DNA of 64,000 bases from the NCBI GenBank assembly GCA_033398695.1, contig CM065817.1:63724001-63788000 (forward strand), written 5' to 3'. The translations under genes were made by a program, and so were the position numbers. Shown piece by piece: positions 12,371-21,956 of the stretch. Each line of letters opens with the position of its first letter. Position 1 is the first letter of the stretch. The DNA is from Orobanche coerulescens (taxonomy: Eukaryota > Streptophyta > Magnoliopsida > Lamiales > Orobanchaceae). The notes under the pieces were generated by a model that worked only from the letters and a program-made list of their open reading frames with translations, did no database searches and was not told the DNA's origin.

Positions 12371-12640
12371 TGTGCCGCACAGCCGAAGTGTGCCGCGCAC
12401 AGCCGAAAATTTACTCCTGTGTTTCGCGTTGTGCCGCAAGCACCGTGTGCCGCGGCACCCAGATCGGGTTTAGGTCGCAGAAGACACTCGAGTGTGCCGC
12501 GGCACGAGCAGTGTGCCGCGCACTGCTCGGCACCGTGCCGCGGATCGATGGGTGTGCCACGGCACACGCATGCTTTGTTCGACCAACAATCAAGGAATTT
12601 GTGTGCCGCGCACGCAAATCTTGTGCCGCGCCCACACCCC
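12371..12640. repeat. GTGCCGCGGCAC palindrome cluster in TE-B 5' LTR
   Basis: Counterpart of 6579-6855. Intact palindromes remain near 12445 and 12492; others read GTGCCGCACAGCC or GTGCCGCGCAC, i.e. they have lost bases at the palindrome centre. Confidence 0.85.
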
Positions 12641-13251
12641 TATTGGGTTTCAAAATGATAAAAATGATCCTAAAGAGAATAAAACGATAGGAATCAATAT
12701 TTGGGAACCAATAACACGAAATGGATCCACGGCAACCGAAACGGCGGTTCCGCACCACAATAACGAGAACACGATTCAACAGTTGTGAGGAAGGACACCT
12801 TTGAAAGGTACACGAGGGTCACTATGACCGAGAAATATACCAAAAATGAAAATACAAGGGAAAGAAAAGTACCGGATATTACAGAGACAACAATTACAGA
12901 TACGGATACCCGTAACTTTGGGCAAATTACAAAATGGCCCATAACGCCCGGAAATCACGATACGTGATCGAAAAACCAAACCGAAGATCACAACACGTCC
13001 AACAAAGTTAAACGGACTTGCGGGAAACTCGAAACAGCAGTTTCGGACGAGATTCGCAAGAATCGAACTCAAGTGCGGAAAAGTCGCTAAAAAGCACGGA
13101 ACTCAACAAAACAACACCGAAACGAACTCGGATGACAAAAAGTGTAGAATTGATCATTCTCGAAATGACGAAACGGTCATGAGCGAGTCGTCAAAACGGA
13201 CTTCGGCCGAAAAAAGAAATTTACCGAAAATCGAAAATTGCGGATATTACA

Positions 13252-13256
13252 CCTTC
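13252..13256. repeat. Target-site duplication CCTTC, right of TE-B
   Basis: Second copy of the 5-bp duplication (see 4452-4456). It belongs to the TE-A coding sequence. Confidence 0.93.
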
Positions 13257-13888
13257 GATATCGGGGACGTACCGGGCTCCAACTCAATCGTGAATTCCAC
13301 ATCCCTCTGCGGAGGCAAACCAGGTAACTCGTCTGGAAAAACATCGGTATATTCCTTCACTACCGGAATGTCCGTCAACATTACTGATGATTTCTCGGTT
13401 TTGGTCATATAGCACCAATAACCGACACATCCCTGATTGAGTAATCTTACTGCTTTCATCAAATTAATGACTTTACGAGCAGTAGGATTACCTCCTGAAA
13501 CACACATTCGACTCCATAAATGCGAAATGATAGTGACCAAACGCTTTCGGACACTAATGATGGCATCATGACGATCCATCCAATCAATACCCAAGATGAC
13601 GTCGTCCCTCGGCAAATCTACTACGATTAGGTCCGCTGGCCATACACGACCATAAAGCTGAATCGGACAATTCTGAATCTCACGACTTCCGACAATTCGT
13701 CTACCATCAGGTAGGCCAATGACATAAGGCTCACAACTAGTAGCACTACCCAGACGTAGTCTACTCAAACATGACTCGGAAATGAATGAATGAGATGCAC
13801 CAGTATCAAAAAGGGTACACACAGGTTGAGATAGAATATCGAGTGTACCTGAGATCATCCGGGCCTCCGGATCGTCGGTCTTCTTCAT
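13252..13888 (-). CDS. TE-A protease (N-terminal part of pro-pol)
   Basis: Open frame of about 212 codons from ATG at 13888. It begins MKKTDDPEARM and has the retropepsin active-site motif CTLFDTGASHSFIS near residues 31-44, then the conserved linker DVFPDELPGLPPQRDVEF that precedes RT in Gypsy polyproteins. The frame runs into TE-B at 13252 and, on the far side of TE-B, the RT part resumes at 4456, so a single insertion separates protease from RT. Its ATG overlaps the gag stop by 4 bp (ATGA, 13885-13888), so it is in the -1 frame relative to gag. Confidence 0.92.
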
Positions 13889-15201
13889 CTCATAAATTCG
13901 GGGCTTGCCGGCCCCCGAACCGGACGCTCCCGTCTGATAGCTCTTGGCTCCGCCTTTAGCTCTTGTCGTCTTGAAGCAGCCCGGCGAGTGGCCTGATTCT
14001 GCACCGCTGAATGACCTGGGGCTTGAGATGACGCCGGAGTGGGTTTAGAGTCCCTACGGCAAAAACGGGCCCTATGCCCAGCAATCCCACAGTTGTGGCA
14101 CGTGACAGACTGCTTCGGACATTTGGTGCTGAAATGACCCTGTTCCTCACAGTTGAAACAGGTGATGGCCGAACTGGCCGCTCGCGACTGAGATTCCGCG
14201 GGTTTAGACGCCGTGGGAGGTCGCTCAGAAAAAGTAGAGCCCGCACGTGGTTTCTTGAAAGTGGCCTGACTCCCGTCAGACTGATTACGGTTCTTGGACT
14301 TCTTGCTAGCGGATGAGGGTTGTTGCTTAGCAATTTCCTTAGCCGTAAGCTCGTAAGTGAGAGCTTTCTCAATGAACTCGGCCAGAGTGGCACAATTATG
14401 ATTAAGCAACTGTAGCCGCATACGAGGTTTCAGCCTCTTGCTGAAATACCTGATCTTGTCCGCTTCTGAGTGAATGATAGATGAGGCGAACGGAAGAAGT
14501 TCCTGAAATTTTTCGGCGATGGCGAGAACATCATCATCCGCCGAAAGGTCGGCAGTGAGTAATTCCGACAACTTGGCCTCCCTGAGTGGGGCCGGATAGT
14601 ACCTCTCCATCATGAGAGTCTTGAACTGATCCCAAGTACATGATCCGTCTGTGGGCTTCAACGATAACCACCATGAATGAGCGCTCTTACCGAGATAGTA
14701 AGCCGCAACTGAAACTTTATGCCCTTCAGGGCAATCCACCATAGCAAATAATTTCTCAAAATGCTCAAGCCAATGAACAATATCCGCCGGCTCAGATGAG
14801 CCCTCAAAGGTAGGTGGTCGCTGGCGAGAGATATCGCTAATGATATTGCTTACACCCCTCTCTTGCCTCTGAGGTGGCGGCGGAGGAGCCTGCTGATTTT
14901 GATTGACGGAGTTATGCATCGTCTCCATCAACTGAGCCATCTGGGTCATTTGGGCCATCATGCCCTGCATAAATGCGAGTGGGTCAACCCGGACACCCTC
15001 TGACTGAGCCGTGTCCCGGGTACGACTCCCGGATAGTGAATGATCGCGTCCAGGTGAGTGAGTGGCAGCATCTCTGCTCGATGAGTTAGCATTTTTCCTC
15101 GTGTTCGCGCGTGTATTCACACGAGTTCTCGGGATTCGCCCGCTCCACGGCCTCGTCCTCCACGTCTTACGCCACCCTTTCCATATCAAGTGGAAAGTCA
15201 T
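13885..15201 (-). CDS. TE-A gag polyprotein
   Basis: About 438 codons on the minus strand. A retrotransposon gag core (PPTFEGSSEPADIVHWLEHF... WDQFKTLMMERYYP) is followed by two CCHC zinc knuckles, CFNCEEQGHFSTKC and CHNCGIAGHRARFC, which bind RNA. The frame ends in TGA overlapping the protease ATG. The N-terminus is doubtful: between about 15110 and 15170 an Arg/Gly-rich stretch typical of this gag family (compare TE-I, 52893) is present in a different frame, so a 1-base indel near 15130 probably displaces the true start. Confidence 0.9.
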   Translation of the reverse strand: MTFHLIWKGWRKTWRTRPWSGRIPRTRVNTRANTRKNANSSSRDAATHSPGRDHSLSGSRTRDTAQSEGVRVDPLAFMQGMMAQMTQMAQLMETMHNSVNQNQQAPPPPPQRQERGVSNIISDISRQRPPTFEGSSEPADIVHWLEHFEKLFAMVDCPEGHKVSVAAYYLGKSAHSWWLSLKPTDGSCTWDQFKTLMMERYYPAPLREAKLSELLTADLSADDDVLAIAEKFQELLPFASSIIHSEADKIRYFSKRLKPRMRLQLLNHNCATLAEFIEKALTYELTAKEIAKQQPSSASKKSKNRNQSDGSQATFKKPRAGSTFSERPPTASKPAESQSRAASSAITCFNCEEQGHFSTKCPKQSVTCHNCGIAGHRARFCRRDSKPTPASSQAPGHSAVQNQATRRAASRRQELKAEPRAIRRERPVRGPASPEFMR

Positions 15202-15676
15202 ATGATGATTATATATCTCGTATGAGTATCACATTATGATTATATTATGAAATGATGAAAATGAGCATACGCGCTCAAATACAACGATTACATGAATGAT
15301 TAACGAGGTGACATGATTATCGATGAAATTATTGAAATGATTATCTTGAACAATTTAACAAGATTGATGATATGATCTTTCAAGATCAACAACTGAGTAA
15401 TGAAATGAATTGGGTGATTAATGAGTTAACATTATCGACTTGATCACAATTGAAATTGATGAATGAGGATTGTTAACTGATGAATTATGAATGAATGATT
15501 ATTGCCAGAAATTATACCATGGCATCAGAAATCTTACAGTTCTTGGTCTGATTGGCTCGGCATTTGCACAGGTCACACGTGACGCGAAAGTCCAATGATA
15601 CTAGTCTGATGACGATGATTTCAAATGAGACATGACTTGGAGGGTAGTATTCAAAACCACGCTCCGATACCAACTC
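15202..15676 (-). other. TE-A 5' leader with primer-binding site
   Basis: Untranslated leader between LTR and gag. The PBS is at 15661-15672, minus strand TGGTATCGGAGC (tRNA-iMet type with the G variant). The remainder is AT-rich with many ATGA/TGAT words and no gene. Confidence 0.85.
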
Positions 15677-17330
15677 TGTAACACCCCAAACTAGGCGGAT
15701 ATTACAGTGCCGTGGACCCCCGACTGGGACCCACCAGGCGAATGAAAATGAATGAATTACACAGGTAAATGTAGTACCGAACCACATTACACAATTAATT
15801 ACTCCGATGAGGAGTTTCATACAACATACCGAGGATGCTACTGAATACAAGTATATTTTATATGGAGATAAAATATACAACACTGAGTGAAATGAATATT
15901 CAAACGGAATGTCTGCAGCGGAATAAATGAAGAAAACATAAGTGACGGAATAGACTGGGGCCCCCTACTAGTATCACTGGGACTCCTCGCCGTCACCGTG
16001 CTCTCCCCGTGTCTTAGCCTTGCCATGACCTGAAAAACAGCATCCCCCAACGGGGTCAGTTACACAGAACAACAATCCTCAAGGGTTGAAAATACACAAT
16101 CATGATATATCTGAAATTATGAATTATCCTGTCGAAACATACGCAATCAAACATGCTATATGAATCGACTATCAGTACGGCTCAAAGGAATGGCGCCACA
16201 CTACGTCCGGGATGGAAATGTGTCCGTGCACAAGCCACCAACGAGTATCGACCGAATACACGTGTGGTCTTGTACCTAATCAGTCTCACGAAGCCATCAA
16301 CTCGTGTGCACAGTCCAATGTGAGGCCACCAACCAACACACGACTATAATGTGCCCGACATGAAAATCCTACACATACCAACCGGCACGCCAGTATGACC
16401 CGGAATGCCACAATATGACAAAAGTGACAACGAAAATGAATAATGACTCACCAAGATTAAATGATGGTGGAATGAATGACATCTTAATGAAATGATTGGA
16501 ACCGTCGTTCCTTATGACTGAAGTGATTAATTGACAATGACAAGTTTTGATACGGTTAATACAATGATGAATGAGTTACGATTATGAATGAACAACATCA
16601 AAAGGAATGAATATCCTTTTAACCGAGTAAGAATTAACTTACACAATACCGATGACAATGTCCTTCCACGAACAACGTCCTAAATGAAAAGTCGGTCGCT
16701 CGAACAACCTTGAACAACAACAATTACCAACAACCGATCAATACACGAATCAAATACGATCATAACCGACCCAAACGTCGATACAACAATATCCGAACTC
16801 GTAGATGCACTCTAACGAAAACGTTGAGATACCCGTTGGTTAAAACAAAACCCAAATTATCGAACCAACTCCAAAATGATTGATTCAAACCAGCACAACA
16901 TTATCAATGACATCAATAATCTCATAGAAGTCCATAATTCAAGTTTATAATAACGACAATCGGAAATCCCCAAAATAACCGAAGTCAACCCCAAGGGTTC
17001 TTGAAATAATTCCGAAAATAACCATTAAATCCGTAAGAATATACTTATCCAAGGTAGATAATCCATATCTAACATATTCCAATGATAATCCAAGCTTACA
17101 CGAAGAAATCGGAAGGAAAAACCCAAAATCCGAAATTCTAGATCCAAGAGATTAATACCTTTGATTCGATGATGAAGATGATGAAATGATGATTAACCCG
17201 AAAGATGAGCTTGAAGATGATGATTGATGAATACACCTCGAAGAATCCTCTCCGAATCGCTCGAAATCGCCCAAAATTTCCGAAGGAATGAAATGAGATG
17301 AATAAATGACGAACTCTGACTAAACTATCC

Positions 17331-17340
17331 AATTTATAGT
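17331..17340 (-). promoter_or_regulatory. Candidate TATA box of TE-A 5' LTR
   Basis: Minus strand ACTATAAATT, about 10 bp downstream (in element direction) of the last palindrome. As the 5' LTR copy, this is the one expected to drive genomic transcription. Confidence 0.55.
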
Positions 17341-17350
17341 CAGTCCAGGT

Positions 17351-17919
17351 TAGCGTGCGCTAGCCCTTGTGCGTAGCGTGCGCTAACGAGTAATTTGGGT
17401 AGTCCAGTACCCACTGTCCGAACACGGTAGCGCGCACTACGTACCTTCTTGTAGCATGCGCTACGGCCATATTACTAGCGTGCGCTAAGACCCATTATTA
17501 GCGTGCGCTAACGAAATATTGATGCCCAACACTGGAGTCCAGAAAACTGTCTGACCTCTGATCTGACCCCGATAGCGTGCGCTACAACCATTGTTTAGCG
17601 TGCGCTAATATATCGGTTGCGTACGCTAACAACAACACATAGCGTGCGCTATGAATTAATCCAGTGCAGTCCAGTAGCCACTGGACTCAACCTGATCCGT
17701 TCCTAGCGCGCGCTACTCCACACATATAGCGTGCGCTACTACAACCCGTTAGCGCGCGCTACTTACCACTCGTAGCGTGCGCTACAAATAATCTCACCTG
17801 CAGTCCAGTACCTTCTGGACTGCAGCCAGGGCAACCTTAGCGTGCGCTAAAGCTGAGTGGTAGCGTGCGCTACCTATACCCAATTAGCGTACGCTAAAAG
17901 GAGTATGTAGCGTGCGCTA
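17351..17919. repeat. TAGCG-NN-CGCTA palindrome cluster in TE-A 5' LTR
   Basis: Same ~18 sites as 833-1402, nearly all preserved. One differs (TAGCATGCGCTA near 17454 versus TAGTGTGCGCTA at the same place in the other LTR). Confidence 0.87.
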
Positions 17920-18149
17920 CTCCTCACGCACAGCTCGCAACGAAAATGACAGTGATGATAAACGCGACACGAAACTCCAATCAGATTAGTGATGAATGAC
18001 GATTGATACACGATACAATTACTCTGAATGATGAATACCATGACTGAATATGAGTGACAAATGATCAATAATGAGTGAAATTACTGAGTGATAATGACTG
18101 AATGATAAATACTGAATGATAATTACTGAATTACAACCGGGTATTACAC

Positions 18150-19100
18150 TGGCGACCGGGGCAGTCCGGCCCCAGCTACGAGACGACGGAGTTTGAGTCC
18201 GTCACCAGGAGCTCGGCCTACCCGGCTCCCAGAAGGCAACCCAGCCGCCTGGCTACCGCTCGCCAAATTGCCGAGGTCGGCAGCAGCGGAGTCCGGAGAT
18301 CGATACACGATCGCCTTGGCTCCCGCTCCCAAAGCCGATCCGCAAGCAACCGAGCCGCGGCGATTGCCGCTTTGCAACGTCAGCTCGACGACGTGAAAGC
18401 GCTCCTGCAATCCGGGGCAGGCGCCATGAAGACGATCGCCGCGCCAAGCGAGCCGCTCACGATCGACATCGAGCTCGCCCCGGTGCAGCACAAGATCGCT
18501 CCTCCTCAGACACCCGTGTACCAGGGTCGATCGGACCCCCAAACACACCTGCACAAGTTCAACATCTACATGACCGGGTGTGGGGCATCTGACGCGACCA
18601 GGTGCCGAATGTTCCCTCTGACATTGGACGACCTCGCCCACCGGTGGTACACCTCATTACCACCTCGGTCCATTGGCTCCTTTAACGAGCTGGCGCACGT
18701 CTTCACGGAACACTTCGCCACCAGGGTCGTCCGGCCAAAAGGTCGCCTTCGCATGATGCAAATCAAGCAAGGAGAAGAAGAGTCTGACTCGGACTACATC
18801 AACCGGGTAGACGTGATCATCCTCAACGGCGAGCCCGTAAACGATGAGACCGCCCTCTACGCGGTCCTAGGAGGTTTTCAGGGCTTCTCGCCTATGTTCA
18901 GGCATCTCACGAAGACCCTACCGACGACCTACGCAGCCTTCCGGGCTAGAGCCGCAGATTTCCTGTCCAGGCAAAGGCTTCTTCTCAGCCTAGGAGTAGA
19001 GCGATCGGCGCCCGTACGACGACCTCCAGTCTCCCAGCCCGATCGCTACTACCCAGCAGAGCCGGAGGACTCGCTCACCGCCTACAGTCCACCATTTTAA
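18150..19100 (+). CDS. TE-C gag (5'-truncated by TE-A)
   Basis: The frame is open from the TE-A boundary to TAA at 19098-19100, about 316 codons. An early basic/Ser-rich segment (HDRLGSRSQSRSASNR) is followed by the gag core: PPQTPVYQGRSDPQTHL, then MFPLTLDDLAHRWYTSLPP, then QGEEESDSDYINRVD. The same blocks occur in TE-F and TE-K, identifying a Tat-lineage gag. It ends after RAADFLSRQRLLLSLG and a Pro/Tyr-rich tail, well short of the zinc finger that TE-F gag has downstream. The upstream part, with the start codon, is off-window beyond TE-A. It has no stops, unlike its relatives in TE-F and TE-K. Confidence 0.85.
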   Translation, partial: WRPGQSGPSYETTEFESVTRSSAYPAPRRQPSRLATARQIAEVGSSGVRRSIHDRLGSRSQSRSASNRAAAIAALQRQLDDVKALLQSGAGAMKTIAAPSEPLTIDIELAPVQHKIAPPQTPVYQGRSDPQTHLHKFNIYMTGCGASDATRCRMFPLTLDDLAHRWYTSLPPRSIGSFNELAHVFTEHFATRVVRPKGRLRMMQIKQGEEESDSDYINRVDVIILNGEPVNDETALYAVLGGFQGFSPMFRHLTKTLPTTYAAFRARAADFLSRQRLLLSLGVERSAPVRRPPVSQPDRYYPAEPEDSLTAYSPPF

Positions 19101-19947
19101 ATGAGGGGCTAACTCCCGCCCGATCGCCGATATCGACCTACGAATAAAGCGATCGGCTGCCGAGCGGCGATAGCCAGTCTTCCGGCCCGATCGCCGATCA
19201 TCACGCTACATTATCAGCAATCCGGCGGACACGATCGCAATTTACAGTCCAGCATCTAACATGACGGACTAAGGCATAAGATCGCCTCCACCGCACATCA
19301 TAAAGCCATGGTCCTGGCAGTCGATGGAACCGGCTGCTTCGGCCATGCAAGGTCCCTTTCGGCCGAGATCGCCCTCCCTTCATTTAAATACGAGGCCGGC
19401 GTAGTCTGAGGGCTCTCCAACATTAATCAGTGGACCCATGCCACAACCCCGTCTCAACGTACACCGTCGAGGTCGGCCATCTCCATGGCTGGCCGAGGTG
19501 GAAGCAGAGCTAACAAGCCGCGGGCGTGGAGTTGATTCATCCGACGCTGCCCTGCGCAAGGACTCCTCTAGACCGAGACCGCACGCCCTTCGTTTAAATA
19601 CGAGGCGGCGCGGCTAACAGAGGACCCTCATAATAAAGTGAGTCACGAGACACTCAATGTCTTCGCGCACCAAGACACGGTCATGGAGTCGGTCCATCGA
19701 TCTCCGCGACTGTGCACGATTCCTCAAACGAAGCGAAACCACCAAGAACCACCTCGCCCCATGTCTTCAACATAGGAGCAATGTTGTTTTTGCAGGTACA
19801 AGACCGAAAGATAGCTAGCCAATCGACCATGATAGCCCAAGTCCGAATCCTAAGTCAGCTCAGATCGCCCGTCCTCATCCATACATGATCACCAGCAAGA
19901 ACCACCTCGCCCCATGTCTTCAACATAGGAGCAAGCTGGGGGGCAAT
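19101..19947 (+). other. TE-C 3' untranslated region and PPT
   Basis: Non-coding. Two imperfect units of about 100 bp (near 19340-19435 and 19550-19650) share GCAAGG...CCGAGA...TTTAAATACGAGG. A 38-bp segment is present twice (19744-19781 and 19897-19934). The PPT GCTGGGGGGCAAT (19935-19947) abuts the 3' LTR. Similar repeat units lie in the 3' regions of TE-F and TE-K. Confidence 0.75.
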
Positions 19948-21140
19948 TGTTGTGTCAAGAATTAACACCTTCCGACCGGCGATCGCCTCGGAGGTCGGGC
20001 GACCGAGTCACTTCCGAGCGGCCAAGGCAGATCTGCCGACCAGCGACCGGGCGGCCAAGCCTTAACCCAGCGGACAAGCTAAATCGGCCAACCGAAGGTC
20101 CCAGGGCAAGTCCCGGTGCCGAGCGATCGACCTCAGATACGATCGTCACTCGGTACTCGGCGACTGACTCCTGGCGACCGTCAAGCGGACGACCATCCCT
20201 CGGCACCTGCCGACCAACCCTTGGTGACCGACCAATGCCGACCCTCAGCAACTGGCCGATGGCGACCTCTGATGACCAGCTAGAGGCCGCCTCATGTCGA
20301 TCGGCGCCGATGGCCATCCCGGTCGGCAAAGGCCGAGCCTCAAGGCGGCACCACGTGGAAGGACCGAGACAAGATCCGCGAATCTCGGGCCATTGACCTG
20401 ACTGGCGGAATCTCTCCACCCGGTAGACAAGCCGCGAAAGGCATCGGTAGGGCCGCATTGTGACTTTGATTCCGCCGAAAGCTGTCAGTAGGGCCGCATG
20501 TGGCTGACTCCGGACACGTGTTGGCTCCTTATTGGACCGCCCAGCTGGCGCCAGCCACTGCATTAGACTTTATACGGACTGCCAGCACTACCTTGGACTT
20601 TAGCCCGACAGCCCAGGAGATCGCCCCATTATAATATTGGCTGGCAGAAGATCGCCACATTATTATAATGGCTGGAAGGCAATCGCCCGCCAGAGGACAA
20701 GACTCGGCTGTCCCTATATAAACAAGGCTCCCAGCACTTGGACACGGCTTGAACTCCCTTCGGATTTCACACTATACAGAAGCAAAACATCAAGCACTTG
20801 GCTAATCTCCAACTCTTGGCAACAGCTATCATTCGGTCTTACTTCTCCCGGCCTCTCTCATCAGACAGACGATCGTCGGGGACGAAGAACACCGAGCTTC
20901 GCTCAAGAGCCGGATTAACAGAGTCTTTTTACACTCATTGTATTTAGATTTCTCTCATTAATACTTGTATCCTCGAATATTCGTATTAATATCATCTCGC
21001 GAGAGCATTCAAGCCCGGGCCTAACAAACCCGGCAAATGTTGTATTATTTATCTTCTCTCGGAAGTGCTCCCGCAATTGTTGTTTGTTGTCCGTCTTCCA
21101 GCAGTATTTAATCTTCGGATAGATATTTTGGGCAACAACA
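19948..21140 (+). repeat. TE-C 3' LTR (about 1.19 kb)
   Basis: Begins TGTTGTGTCAAG after the PPT and ends GGGCAACAACA. It is homologous to the TE-K LTRs on the opposite strand. It is rich in GCGATCGC-like words and GGTCGG/CCGATC repeats. A candidate TATA box, CTATATAAAC, is at 20714-20723. The open frames inside (e.g. 19947-20396 and the antisense 19955-20563) follow from GC-rich composition and are not supported as genes. Confidence 0.88.
20714..20723 (+). promoter_or_regulatory. Candidate TATA box of TE-C LTR
   Basis: CTATATAAAC at the position where TE-F (32758-32767, CTATAAATAG) and TE-K (minus, 59847-59858 and 63219-63230, CACTATAAATAC) have theirs. Confidence 0.6.
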
Positions 21141-21943
21141 TTTTGTATTTGATATGTTTAATTAACTGGATTAATTAAACGACATAAATACATCAGAACG
21201 GAATAAGAGTTTATCTGTTCGGACTCACGGGAGTCCGAAACGAACCGAACTCGTCCGTTTTCTAGCATGGGCCGCCCCCCCACTTATTACCATGTGTGTG
21301 TATTGACTTGTCCCCATCATGGTTTTGGAATCTCATGTGATTGAGGGGACAAGTATCATATACATTATATGGGGAATCAATCATAATATATGTATTTGTT
21401 TTCATGTGGGTTGAATAAGAATATATAGAAGACTTTGATCTCTCATCCTCACTTCACTCTTGGCATCATACGTATAAGTGAGATAAAGAGAGAGAATTGT
21501 TTTCTCATATAGTCTTCCTTTTCCTTCTTCATCTTGATCACAAGTTCTTGGTTTTTTCTTGGAGAAAACATCAAGACATAAAAGAGAGATTGTGAGTTAT
21601 ACACTTAGAGTGTTATAATTTCATATTGGAAGCTTCATCACTTAGCTCTAGCCGTATCCTCGGAGGATAGCAAGGTGATTGTTGTTCCGGTCGTTTCTCC
21701 GGCGCGTGGCAAGTAGAGACGCGGTGTTTTCGGCGTTGGATCGTTCAAGAGCTTGGGGAATAGCTCAAGAGAAGGTTATCCATTTAATCAACGGACTACG
21801 AGGGTATGTTTCTCGTATCTCTTGTATTTCATTTTGATATTCGTATATTCGTAGCTCGATCGATCATCGTAGGGATTCAGATCGAATTAATTTTCGTTTT
21901 ACCGCTTCCGCTGGGCCTTCGTTTTAGGCACTGAATCCCAACA
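21141..21943 (+). repeat. TE-D 5' LTR (3' portion)
   Basis: Matches 28726-29526 closely and ends GAATCCCAACA. It contains TATATAGA near 21422-21429 in a plausible promoter position. Confidence 0.93.
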
Positions 21944-21944
21944 G

Positions 21945-21956
21945 TGGTATCGGAGC
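21945..21956 (+). promoter_or_regulatory. Primer-binding site of TE-D (tRNA-iMet type)
   Basis: TGGTATCGGAGC one base after the LTR end; initiator-Met PBS with G at position 8. Confidence 0.88.

Larger units (their letters stand above)
4457..13251 (-). mobile_element. TE-B: non-autonomous giant-LTR retrotransposon nested in TE-A
   Basis: Complete insertion bounded by CCTTC duplications. LTRs of 3016 bp (4457-7472) and 2987 bp (10265-13251) flank only about 2.8 kb of internal DNA with no recognisable gag or pol. The PPT-side motif at 7473-7510 (element strand: GGGACGAAACTTC, then a purine tract) and the initiator-Met PBS at 10249-10260 fix the orientation as minus. Ends are TGTAATATCC...GGGGTGTTACA. 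These ends resemble Tekay-type LTRs such as TE-A and TE-I, so an autonomous Tekay-like relative probably supplies proteins (inference). It matches the LARD description: long LTRs and a conserved non-coding interior. Confidence 0.93.
10265..13251 (-). repeat. TE-B 5' LTR
   Basis: Begins TGTAACACCCCC on the plus strand and ends GGATATTACA, followed by CCTTC. Colinear with 4457-7472. It contains the minisatellite at about 10998-11372 and the palindrome cluster at 12371-12640. Several palindromes intact in the other LTR are shortened by 2-4 bp here. Confidence 0.93.
1..18148 (-). mobile_element. TE-A: Tekay-like Ty3/Gypsy chromovirus, split by TE-B
   Basis: Minus-strand LTR retrotransposon. Read on the minus strand, the order is 5' LTR (15677-18148), PBS, gag, protease, [TE-B insertion 4457-13251], RT, RNase H, integrase, chromodomain, PPT, 3' LTR (1-1631, cut by the window edge). 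About 840 bp of the 3' LTR lies left of the window. The two LTR copies are nearly identical where both are present, so the insertion looks young. TE-A interrupts a Tat-type gag gene (TE-C) at 18149. The last five bases of its expected target duplication, CTGGC, are at 18149-18153; the partner copy is off-window. The order RT-RH-IN with a C-terminal chromodomain-like segment places it in the chromoviruses; the Tekay assignment is by protein resemblance and is less certain. Confidence 0.92.
15677..18148 (-). repeat. TE-A 5' LTR (complete, 2472 bp)
   Basis: Begins TGTAACACCCC on the plus strand and ends GGGTATTACA at 18148, with PBS adjoining at its left edge. Bases 16520-18148 match 1-1631. It holds a palindrome cluster (17351-17919) and candidate TATA (17331-17340). 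Confidence 0.95.
18149..21140 (+). mobile_element. TE-C: gag-only Tat-type element (TR-GAG), 3' part
   Basis: Plus-strand element whose 5' half lies left of TE-A, outside the window. It holds a gag frame (18150-19100), then about 850 bp of non-coding 3' region, a PPT and the 3' LTR (19948-21140). No protease, RT or integrase lies between gag and PPT, so it fits the TR-GAG class (terminal-repeat element with only gag). TE-K (59420-64000) is a second copy with the same layout. The 3' LTR abuts the left LTR of TE-D at 21141, so TE-C inserted into TE-D. Confidence 0.85.

Noticed and set aside
19947..20563. 149- and 202-codon frames on opposite strands in the TE-C LTR
   Set aside because: GC-rich LTR sequence with low stop density; lies across the LTR boundary and promoter; the TE-K LTRs have only broken versions.
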